A stretch of 64,000 nucleotides of DNA from NCBI GenBank assembly GCA_964019135.1, contig OZ025252.1, forward strand, positions 8,448,823 through 8,512,822, written 5' to 3'. This DNA comes from Arenicola marina. Its lineage: Eukaryota; Annelida; Polychaeta; Arenicolidae. This document shows, piece by piece, positions 1-11,700 of this stretch. Positions within the stretch are counted from its first letter, which is position 1. Each line of letters starts with the position of its first letter. The translations under genes and the position numbers were made by a program. Under the pieces are notes generated by a model. That model had not been told where the DNA came from. It did no database searches and saw only the letters and a list, made by a program, of their open reading frames with translations.

Positions 1-268
1 ACCGCAGGGGCGCTATTTGCTATAGTATCGCCTAGTTAGACCGCAGGGGCGCTATTTGCCGTAGTATCGCCTAGTTAGACTGCAGGGGCGCTATTTGCTA
101 TAGTAGCGCCTAGTTAGACCGCAGGGGCGCTATTTGCTATAGTATCGCCTAGTTAGACCGCAGGGGTGCTATTTGCTATAGTATCGCCTAGTTAGACCGC
201 AGGGGCGCTATTTGCTATAGTATCGCCTAGTTAGACCGCAGGGGCGCTATTTGCTATAGTATCGCCCA
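1..268. repeat. 39-bp minisatellite, about 6.9 copies, cut by the window edge
   Basis: Units begin at 1, 40, 79, 118, 157, 196 and 235, each with GCAGGGGCGCTATTTGC then TAGTATCGCCTAGTTAG. Copies differ by only one or two bases and the period is constant. The array starts at base 1, so it probably continues upstream. Confidence 0.95.
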
Positions 269-2485
269 TGGTCTTTATCGCGCTAAGTAAGCACCGTTAG
301 CGCGTTGTGCATTTTACGGGAAACCATTACTTCCGTCGCCGATTTTCTATTACAGCGTTTGTTTGTGCAAGATATCGGAAGTGTTGTATAGTTTCGAGTT
401 CTCCCCGGTGCGTCTAATGTTCATCACGTGACCGCCCCGCGTGATGTGGTAAGTGTTGTCAGGTTATGTGGGTCTTGGATACATTTCTTAACAGGGGTCT
501 GGGTCTCGTTATGAATAATTCAGGTGGTATTATGTCGCCTTCTTCGCTCCATGGAAAAGACATTAACTAACTGAAGGTAGGCCAGAGAGGGTAAATTGTG
601 GTGCATGGCGTGTGCCATTATCACTGAGGTTATGAGAGGAAATTAACCTCAGACAAACCCTTCCCGCCCGTGTCAGGTCAATTTACTTGGATAGAGGATA
701 TTGTTCAAGTCAGCGTCTGCCTACAGTTCCCTTAGTTGCGAGACAACATGAATTCTGCGGAGCCTCTCTTACCATTTCATTGTCCACATATACGTCTAGA
801 TCGTATACCTATCTAGTATATTTATTGATCAACTTTGTAATATCGATGCTATCATTTCTCTTATATAAAGACTGGTTTCTCCACGCTAAAGACGGTGCCA
901 GCCGAGATGGTACTCATTCAAAGACATTCCTATAGCGTGAATTGATGGCCAAGGCACATGTGTATATCTTGTTAAATTGGACAGATGTTGGAAGTACTCT
1001 ACGTTTTATAAGTACGATCATGTTTTAATTCGAACCTCTGTCAACGTGTTTTATATGTTTTGGTAAATTAAATTCTTATAAAAAAAACGAATAAACGAAA
1101 GAGACTCAGCTGCCACGTTGTATTATAATGTTGTTTACTATAATTGTAATTGTTTTTTTTAGCTTTGAGTGATATGTGAGCTATATGGAAACTATAGTCA
1201 GAATGCAACGCGCGAGTCCAGCTGTTGACCACGCCGCGGCCAGCCACTGGGTGAATCCCAGGGAGACGCCTCAATATGGCAATGACTATTCGGCCACAAA
1301 GTCATAGCTGAGAATCAACATTCGGATTGCTGTCGTGGACGAAGATTTCAAATTGTGCTTCAAGTTTTGCCTCCTAAAAAAAATCGACTTGAGCAGTCCT
1401 TAACATCCTCTTGCTTGAGTGGGTTTTTAAACCACTTAACGGCTCCTCGCCCCCCCCCCCCCCACCATTGGATCCGCTCCTGCGACACAAGCGAAAGAGC
1501 CACGTGAACATGTAACAAGATATATTCTCGCCCTGCCTAGCCAGGAAGGTTTATCAGCGCACTGTCAAGTCAACAAAGGGAGGCAGGCTGCAGTCTCTGG
1601 AAGTGACATCGGGGCACAATTAGTGCGGCATGGAATTACATGCAGTAATTACGAGGTCATTCCCGCTGTAGAACCCGGCCGTATAACCTGTCCAGGGCCA
1701 AGTATTAACCTTCACCGCTTGACGGCGCCACCGCCACCACCACAATGCCACCGCGATTTGATCACTTCATGTTGTTGCTCTGTAAACCCTTTGGTCATTG
1801 ATTGCCGCTCTCAACGGGAATGTATCTCAATATTCCATAGTTGAGCGAGGATCTCCCTAACTCATGAGCCACCAACCGCAGGAGACGTTAGTCCGACCTT
1901 ATTGTCACTTCTGAAGCGAAGGCAAAGGAAGAATAACTATTGCCCATTTCGTCGACACTGCTGTTTTGACCAGTGGAGTAGCAGGTCAATGACATACGGC
2001 GATCTCAAAACAGGCAACATTAGTAATTTGCTACATATCTATTGTTGCCAACATAGTTGAATGAGTCATGAAATAATGGTGCATTTATTTGGGGTTTGGA
2101 CGCGTATGCCGTCCAACCTCTTCCCAGTGTGTCGTAGGGCTAGGGCGTATGCCAAATTAATGTTCACACCGGTATGACCGGTGCATTTAGGGGCAGTGGA
2201 AACATCCTAGACAGTCACTTTTCAATTAGCCGCCATTTTTCCCGAATTCCCAGGGCCGCAGTGAGAGGGACACAGACGACACGCCGAATGAATGCGCGCG
2301 CACCACACGCGGTCAAGAGTCTGGAGGGATACCGATGCGTAATGTGTGTAATCGGCTTACCTTGGGGATATAACGGGCTGCCAAAGAAGACATCAGAATT
2401 TCCCTGGATAGGGAGCGTTCATTTTTACATACGTTATTTACTGTCTTTACCCTCGTGTAGTTTGTGTATTTCATAAACTACCTAT
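269..2485. other. Unique 5' flank without a recognisable gene
   Basis: I see only short chance frames. A C-run lies at about 1449-1463 and a short CCACCG/CCACCA stretch at about 1728-1745. There is no convincing promoter, exon or RNA gene. Confidence 0.6.
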
Positions 2486-3623
2486 TGTGACGGCTCCCAT
2501 GTTGTTACCCGGGGAAATCAGGTATTTTTTGTAAAATTATCCATTTGTGTTACGCTGTCAACCCAACTAAGCTGTTTATCTACCTTATATCAGGCCATAT
2601 TGTCACTTTTTGTAGTCTGTTTAACTGGTCTATTCTTATTTGGGATAGTACGAACCAATTTGTAACGTTTTTGGGGATGTTTACCTCCCGGGGTGGCCAT
2701 GTTTATTGTTCCTCGCGCGCAGCCTCGTTTTAGCAATTATGTTAATTACCAACGTTTTGTAACCTCGCTGCCAACAAAAAACACATTTATGTATAAGACA
2801 CTGGTTTCTGGTCTTGTTGACTTTGTCTGATATTTCGTTAATGTTTTAATGTAAGCCAGCAACCTGTATCGCATACTTTAGACTCTTAAATTAAGGAGAA
2901 ACGAGAAAAGGGAGATGCAGATTATTTCTGTGTGCGTCCTCCGGGTAGAGGGGTATTTAAGAGGAGACGCCGGCTGAGATTGAGAGATTCGCATTCAGAT
3001 TCAGAGGTTCAGATGTAAAAGTCAGAGCTTAGTCTTGGGACCGTTGACGCAGTCGGTTAGTCCCCCAATCACACACCCCCTCCTTCCCCATTTTCTTCCT
3101 TATAAACCGCCATACCACGATGCCGATGACCACGATGACCCAGGTGATTTGACGATGCGTGAACACGATGACCCGATGATACGATGTCGATGATGAAAGC
3201 CTCTGTTGATGTTTCCTGGCCTCCCACTGCACTGGATAGAATTTCACCCACCTAACTAGCCTAACCCTTGCATTTCCCTACTAGCATCTGTATGATTAGT
3301 CTGTTGTCTTAAGACTCAGATTTATAGCACAGACTACTGGCACTGCCTAGGGGTCGGGGCACATTTTTAGTGTTATTCATTAGGTATCTCATTGTACCAG
3401 TGCGTACTACCAGTCATTTAATTAGTCTATGCCATGGTAGGGGTCCAGTGTACATACAGATTTGTTTACTTTTATATTATCCTTGTACCTGCCTCCAGAG
3501 GAAGATATGAAAAAATTCCGCCAATGGTGGGAGATTATCTTTGTCAATAATTTTCATTATCTTAATTCTTTTCCATTTAAAATATATTATTTGCGGCCAT
3601 CCTGACAAGTTACCGTCGTAACA
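2486..3623 (+). mobile_element. Possible solo LTR fossil (LTR retrotransposon, family unknown)
   Basis: The stretch begins TGTGACGG and ends CGTCGTAACA, an imperfect TG..CA inverted terminus. It is flanked on both sides by CTAT (2482-2485 and 3624-3627), as a 4-bp target duplication would be. It contains a TATA-like TATTTAAG at about 2954. No coding part is attached. The assignment rests on these short signals only. Confidence 0.33.
3090..3200. repeat. GATG-rich simple sequence
   Basis: Irregular ACGATG/CCGATGA steps make a low-complexity patch that opens two short frames on the minus strand. It lies within the possible LTR. Confidence 0.55.
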
Positions 3624-4430
3624 CTATTTTTTTTACTTGTGGCGCCGTGTCTTCTACGGCTGCGGTTTCTCTTTTGATTTTTCATCACCCATGGTTTTGA
3701 GAGGGTCCCTCAAAGGCCTAAAAACGATGATCAGCGGTCAATGTGGGAACTATTCTCCTTGCCTCACATCTTGCATACTCCGCATATTCTAAGAACCTTT
3801 ATGCAACTCTGCCAGCAGAGGGAGCTCGTTCCTCACATCACCTCTGCCCCAAGTCACCGCCCACCTCGCGGTTGACCTTAACGGTTTTGGGGTGACGAAT
3901 GGCTTTACAGGGTTGTTTTTATCGAATATTGTATTTTCTATACAGAATTTGAAAAATATGAACATGTCGTTGTCGAATGATCACAATGGAAGAGTTAAGC
4001 GAACAAATATTCCAATGACTTTGACCTAGATCAAGCTCGAAAGTATAGTTCGAAAGTAACATGGCTTCTAATTAATCAAATTCGAATGAATTCGTCCCGT
4101 ACGGTGCCAGCAGCACAGTAAATGATGTATTAAAGCAGTGGTGTATTTGATGGCGAACTGCGATTAGATTCATTTTAATTGTCGCGTATGAAGGATAATT
4201 CTGATCGCTTAATTTGATGTAGGGCAGATGGTCTATGGCGCAAGCAGAACGCCCTTTGTCGGGAGATCGCCTTCATAGTCGTTTCACAACGTGCTTTAAT
4301 CGTCAAACCCATTATCCTCAGTAAATTCTGCCCTCGAGTGCCTCTGCTCGATGATTAAGACTAAGCTTGTGATCCCTATTTTGAATTTTCCTACATCAGA
4401 AAGTATACATTGGATTATGAGTTAATAATA
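3624..4430. other. Unique AT-rich sequence
   Basis: I see no gene or repeat. TGGCGCC at 3640 resembles a primer-binding site but is better read as chance (see rejected items). Confidence 0.5.
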
Positions 4431-4435
4431 CATTC

Positions 4436-4860
4436 ATACACCAGCAAAAACTGCACCCCGCTTCTCTCTATCCGTAGAGAGGCGATCACCCCCACCCGCC
4501 TCATAGCCACACCGCACCTCGCACCCCCGCCTCACCCTGTCCCGTGATAGCCACACGGCACCCCGCTTCTGTCTATCCGTAGAGAGGCGATCACCCCCAC
4601 CCGCTCTTAGCCACACCGTACTCCGCCGAGAACCCCACCCCCTCATCGCCACACCGCACCCCGTCTCTCCCTGTTCATAGAGGGACGACCACCCCCACCC
4701 CCCTCATACACACTCCGCACCCCGCCGACCACCCCCATCCCCCTCATAGCTACACCGCACCCCGCCTCGCCAAGTCCATAGAGGGGCGACCATTCCCATC
4801 CCCCTCATGCCCACATCCCCTTCCCCCACCAACCCGCCTCCCCCAGTCCATAGAGGGCGC
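4436..4860. repeat. Degenerate C-rich minisatellite, about 60-bp unit
   Basis: Recurring blocks CCACACCGCACCCCGC, TCCATAGAGGGGCGACC and CACCCCCACCC..CTCATAG alternate with variable spacing. The copies are diverged and of uneven length, so the array looks old. Confidence 0.75.
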
Positions 4861-5528
4861 GGCGCTCCCCCGAGTCCGTTTCCCGCCCTGGCCGGCCTGT
4901 TGTCTGCCTCGGCGTGCCGTCTGCCTCCTACGTCACTCTGGTGCCAAAGCCTAGCGGGAACCACACGGCACGACTCACGGGAAAGCTGTGCGTAGACTAC
5001 GCCAATCCAAAAAGTACTCCTATCACAGCGGAATCCTTGCTCAGTTACCTCGTTGCATCATATGAACACAGATGGATTAAGTTAAAGTCTACAATGCTTC
5101 ATATTTTCTATATGACACCTAAAGACGCGTGCCTTAGTGGAAGAATGTTTTTTCGATGACTCAGTGACTATACCCCGACATGGGCCAATAAGAATCACTA
5201 CCTACTGGTGTCCATGGACGCGTATTAGTTCGTTCGATTACCGCTTGGCGTTCCTGGATGTAAACTGTCTCTCTTTGATTAAATCTTGCATTTGCTGCTT
5301 TCTCGAAGGCATCATATCGGCTGTTTTGTAGACTGCTCCGTGACGACCGACCGGCACGAGACACCGTACACAAGCGAAACATCACCCAAATATCCATCCA
5401 AGACTTGAGAAACAAACAAAACAAAACCGTTCACCCTGTCGGCAATAACGGGCAACTCAATCCACTTCCGGTGCCCGTAGGACACGAGGCGCAGTAATCC
5501 TACTTCCGGTCGTGATCCACCGGATATC
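4861..5528 (+). promoter_or_regulatory. Region immediately upstream of exon 1; probable 5' UTR/promoter, no clear motif
   Basis: The last 200 bases before ATG 5529 are more GC-rich and hold two ACTTCCGG boxes (about 5462 and 5501), which match the ETS-type core often found in TATA-less promoters. No TATA box is evident. Assigning a start site would be a guess. Confidence 0.3.
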
Positions 5529-5738
5529 ATGATGCGGAATACCTCGTGGTGTCTGGACCACGTGGCGGCCTTGTTCGCCGGGAGCAATGTCACGCAGTCC
5601 GCTGCCGGTGTTGTTCAAGGAGTCACGGCGTCTCTGGATCGCTGGCACACGTACGTCATCTTTGTCCTTCTGGCTATCACGACAATCCTGGCCGCCAAGG
5701 CTTTCAACTTCGTCCGGTCGTTCCTGGAACAGGATAAG
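5529..5738 (+). CDS. DUR3: DUR3-like exon 1 (start codon, first transmembrane helix)
   Basis: Seen: an open frame of 70 codons starting at tandem ATG codons (5529 and 5532) and ending at donor AAG|GTGAGT (GT at 5739), phase 0. It encodes an outside-type N-terminus with N-glycosylation sequons NTS (residue 4) and NVT (residue 20). One hydrophobic helix follows at about residues 42-61 ([18 protein letters not shown]), then a short charged end EQDK. The length and helix position fit the start of an SSF transporter. ATG 5529 is chosen as the first in frame; 5532 would lose one residue. A 5' untranslated exon further upstream cannot be excluded. It is separated from exon 2 by about 40 kb, so its assignment rests on phase, topology and composition rather than closeness. 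Confidence 0.72.
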
Positions 5739-8700
5739 GTGAGTCCCAAACTACTGATACAATAGCATATAATCTCTGTTTTTCAACTGATCTCATCATC
5801 CCGAGATATTATTTGGCCCAGTTTAGCCGTTGTGTACACAAAAGCGGCGTAAAACACCAAATTATGTCATTGCATTTGATAGCTGATGGCCAGAATATAT
5901 ATGACATGCTGCTATCTCCCAATATATATTAGATACAGATTAGGGAAGGTTTAGCTGTATTATAGTAGAATTACACAGTCACCTGTTATACACTCAGATA
6001 TCTCTGCATAAAAGTGATCCTTAGCAAATTGTGAGTAGTATGTTGCTTAAAGCCAACACGCATCTGATCTCAAAGACGTGTGCATCACATTTCTAAGACA
6101 AGTTACATCACGGCGTGGGTAACTTTGCTGCATGAGCATCTATGAAGATGTAGCTGTAGATGAGAAAGCGGCCTCGTGGCTCAGTAGGTAGCGCTTGTGG
6201 CTATTGTCCAATACTCTGTGCTTGGCCAGCCACAGCTGCCAGAGCGGGCTGCGAATCCCGCCTGTGCAAATGTATGTTTGCGCAGGATAAAGGTCCCAAG
6301 TCTTCCTGCGATCAGGGGGGTTACTCCCCGAGACATGGCTCCTCTCTAACTTGACAATTACCATTGTCAAGATGAACTACAGGTTTTAAGCATCCTACTG
6401 GAAAAACCAAATCAAACTGCTTTTGATAATGCAGATACTTCACAGAGAGCTAAGCACTGAGAGCGAAATAGATGTATCAAGCTAATGTGGAACGTATATA
6501 ACATATAAAAAGCTATATAATGAAATAATATTTGAGCCAGTTTTAATGTTCTCTGTTTTTGCTATATTTTAAATTAAATTAGTATACTGCTTGTGTATGA
6601 CTAAGTGGTTACTACGTGAGCAGATGGCGACAAGTAACGGTTGACCTCCATCAGCTTGCTCTGACCTCTGGACCATGAATATGTCCACGGTCGCATAATC
6701 ACACAATGTGACAATCACACAATGTGACAATCACACAATGTGACAATCACACAATGTGACAATCACACAATGTGACAATCACACAATGTGACAATCACAC
6801 AATGTGACAATCACACAATGTGACAATCACACAATGTGACAATCACACAATGTGACAATCACACAATGTGACAATCACACAATGTGACAATCACACAATG
6901 TGACAATCACACAATGTGACAATCACACAATGTGACAATCACACAATGTGACAATCACACAATGTGACAATCACACAATGTGACAATCACACAATGTGAC
7001 AATCACACAATGTGACAATCACACAATGTGACAATCACACAATGTGACAATCACACAATGTGACAATCACACAATGTGACAATCACACAATGTGACAATC
7101 ACACAATGTGACAATCACACAATGTGACAATCACACAATGTGACAATCACACAATGTGACAATCACACAATGTGACAATCACACAATGTGACAATCACAC
7201 AATGTGACAATCACACAATGTGACAATCACACAATGTGACAATCACACAATGTGACAATCACACAATGTGACAATCACACAATGTGACAATCACACAATG
7301 TGACAATCACACAATGTGACAATCACACAATGTGACAATCACACAATGTGACAATCACACAATGTGACAATCACACAATGTGACAATCACACAATGTGAC
7401 AATCACACAATGTGACAATCACACAATGTGACAATCACACAATGTGACAATCACACAATGTGACAATCACACAATGTGACAATCACACAATGTGACAATC
7501 ACACAATGTGACCATCACACAATGTGACCATCACACAATGTGACCATCACACAATGTGACCATCACACAATGTGACCATCACACAATGTGACCATCACAC
7601 AATGTGACCATCACACAATGTGACCATCACACAATGTGACCATCACACAATGTGACCATCACACAATGTGACCATCACACAATGTGACCATCACACAATG
7701 TGACCATCACACAATGTGACCATCACACAATGTGACCATCACACAATGTGACCATCACACAATGTGACCATCACACAATGTGACCATCACACAATGTGAC
7801 CATCACACAATGTGACCATCACACAATGTGACCATCACACAATGTGACCATCACACAATGTGACCATCACACAATGTGACCATCACACAATGTGACCATC
7901 ACACAATGTGACCATCACACAATGTGACCATCACACAATGTGACCATCACACAATGTGACCATCACACAATGTGACCATCACACAATGTGACCATCACAC
8001 AATGTGACCATCACACAATGTGACCATCACACAATGTGACCATCACACAATGTGACCATCACACAATGTGACCATCACACAATGTGACCATCACACAATG
8101 TGACCATCACACAATGTGACCATCACACAATGTGACCATCACACAATGTGACCATCACACAATGTGACCATCACACAATGTGACCATCACACAATGTGAC
8201 CATCACACAATGTGACCATCACACAATGTGACCATCACACAATGTGACCATCACACAATGTGACCATCACACAATGTGACCATCACACAATGTGACCATC
8301 ACACAATGTGACCATCACACAATGTGACCATCACACAATGTGACCATCACACAATGTAACCATCACACAATGTAACCATCACACAATGTAACCATCACAC
8401 AATGTAACCATCACACAATGTAACCATCACACAATGTAACCATCACACAATGTAACCATCACACAATGTAACCATCACACAATGTAACCATCACACAATG
8501 TAACCATCACACAATGTAACCATCACACAATGTAACCATCACACAATGTAACCATCACACAATGTAACCATCACACAATGTAACCATCACACAATGTAAC
8601 CATCACACAATGTAACCATCACACAATGTAACCATCACACAATGTAACCATCACACAATGTAACCATCACACAATGTAACCATCACACAATGTAACCATC

Positions 8701-11700
8701 ACACAATGTAACCATCACACAATGTAACCATCACACAATGTAACCATCACACAATGTAACCATCACACAATGTAACCATCACACAATGTAACCATCACAC
8801 AATGTAACCATCACACAATGTAACCATCACACAATGTAACCATCACACAATGTAACCCTCACACAATGTAACCCTCACACAATGTAACCCCCACACAATG
8901 TAACCCCCACACAATGTAACCCCCACACAATGTAACCCCCACACAATGTAACCCCCACACAATGTAACCCCCACACAATGTAACCCCCACACAATGTAAC
9001 CCCCACACAATGTAACCCCCACACAATGTAACCCCCACACAATGTAACCCCCACACAATGTAACCCCCACACAATGTAACCCCCACACAATGTAACCCCC
9101 ACACAATGTAACCCCCACACAATGTAACCCCCACACAATGTAACCCCCACACAATGTAACCCCCACACAATGTAACCCCCACACAATGTAACCCCCACAC
9201 AATGTAACCCCCACACAATGTAACCCCCACACAATGTAACCCCCACACAATGTAACCCCCACACAATGTAACCCCCACACAATGTAACCCCCACACAATG
9301 TAACCCCCACACAATGTAACCCCCACACAATGTAACCCCCACACAATGTAACCCCCACACAATGTAACCCCCACACAATGTAACCCCCACACAATGTAAC
9401 CCCCACACAATGTAACCCCCACACAATGTAACCCCCACACAATGTAACCCCCACACAATGTAACCCCCACACAATGTAACCCCCACACAATGTAACCCCC
9501 ACACAATGTAACCCCCCCACAATGTAACCCCCACACAATGTAACCCCCACACAATGTAACCCCCACACAATGTAACCCCCACACAATGTAACCCCCACAC
9601 AATGTAACCCCCACACAATGTAACCCCCACACAATGTAATTCCCACACAATGTAATTCCCACACAATGTAACCCCCACACAATGTAACCCCCACACAATG
9701 TAACCCCCACACAATGTAACCCCCACACAATGTAACCCCCACACAATGTAACCCCCACACAATGTAACCCCCACACAATGTAACCCCCACACAATGTAAC
9801 CCCCACACAATGTAACCCCCACACAATGTAACCCCCACACAATGTAACCCCCACACAATGTAACCCCCACACAATGTAACCCCCACACAATGTAACCCCC
9901 ACACAATGTAACCCCCCCACAATGTAACCCCCACACAATGTAACCCCCACACAATGTAACCCCCACACAATGTAACCCCCACACAATGTAATTCCCACAC
10001 AATGTAATTCCCACACAATGTAATTCCCACACAATGTAACCCCCACACAATGTAACCCCCACACAATGTAACCCCCACACAATGTAACCCCCACACAATG
10101 TAACCCCCACACAATGTAACCCCCACACAATGTAACCCCCACACAATGTAACCCCCACACAATGTAACCCCCACACAGTGACCCTCCCACACAGTGACCC
10201 TCCCACACAGTGACCCTCCCACACAGTGACCCTCCCACCATGTAACCATCCCACCATGTAACCATCACACCATGTGACCATCACACCATGTGACCATCAC
10301 ACAATGTGACCATCACACAATGTAACCATCACACAATGTGACCATCACACAATGTAACCATCACACAATGTAACCATCACACAATGTGACCATCACACAA
10401 TGTGACCATCACACAAGGTGACCATCACACACACAATGTGACCATCACACAATGTGACCATCACACGTGGGACCGACGTTCATTGTCTCCTAGCGGGGAC
10501 GCAAGGGCACTGCAAGGTCAGCCCTGAACTTTGCTTGCCCTTCATCCTCGGACGCCTTGAAATGTCAGGGAATCCTATCGTTTTTGGTCAGGAAGCTATT
10601 TTCACCGGGGCAACCGGATAAGTCTCTCTGTGGATGCCGAAGTTCGTCTATAGCAGAAAAAATGGCAGCGGATGTGGTCGGAGCTTTGTCACTTGGGCTG
10701 CGGCTTCCATCAGTGTCAATGTCTACGCCAGGCCGGAAGCCATCTCACCACTGGGAGAGTCCGACCCTTCATGTCTCACCCCGTCGTCATGGAAACATAT
10801 ATTCTACTCTGTCTAAGAATGAATTAATAACGATGCATTATCTAACGGGCACAGCGGGGTGTTTAGCCGAATGATATAGATGTAGATCTTATCAAATGGG
10901 TAGGACCCTCCTCCCTCCCCCCCCCCCCTTATTCAGGGGCGGATCTAGGAATTTGCCAAGGGGGGGGGGGTGCTCTCTGAAACTCCCGACCGAGGAGTGT
11001 GCGCTCTGAAAAACTTGTGACCGGGGAGGGGGGGCTTAGAGAACCCGACTTTAACAGTGTATGTTCAGGTTCCCAAGGGGGGGGGGGGGGTTGCACCCCC
11101 CCTACCCCCCCCCCCCTAGATCCGCCACTGTTATTCCTCCTACAAACCCTTTCTGCATCTTGTGTCTATATGGGTAAACAATATATCTGGCGAAGGTTGG
11201 TTGGTTGGATATTCAGGACGCTTTAACCACTTTTGGTCAGGAAGTAAGGGAGAGTGGAGGCATGTCCACGAGGTAACCCCTTACTCTTTACGAATCTAGG
11301 GAAGGCATGACATACAAATTGGATGCATAAAGCTATAATCCCGAATTTCGGCAGGAGGGGAGGTATTAGGGGGGGGGGGGGGGTATGATACCGCATGTAG
11401 GCTTTTGGGAAATATTCGCTCTGCTCTATTTTGCTTTGTGGCCTCATCTGTTTGTCAATTTGCGTCGTGACTAATGATACTTCCGGTTGCGGTGTCTGTG
11501 TTGGTCATGACGGGTCATCTGGCCGCAGTGATAGGAGTCATTTGGTGACCGATCATGAATAAAGCAAGTAGGTTCTTTGTTTGACGGGTTCGCCACGATG
11601 TCAACATGGCGGGCTTATGACTCGATAGAGGGCGCTGATCAATAGCATTCTCATGAAGGTTTGATCGCGAGGGGGCGCTCCTGTATGAGCGAGAGATTGC

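Noticed and set aside
3640-3660. Primer-binding site of an LTR element (TGGCGCC)
   Set aside because: The CTAT flank just before it suggests that any LTR there is solo; seven bases can match by chance and no leader or coding part follows.
8843-10284. Three overlapping minus frames of about 468 codons
   Set aside because: They are the 16-bp unit read in three registers; all registers are open because the unit has no minus-strand stop. No start context or domain.
6697-10468. CRISPR-like direct repeats
   Set aside because: Units are contiguous without spacers, and the window is eukaryotic. The same holds for the other arrays.
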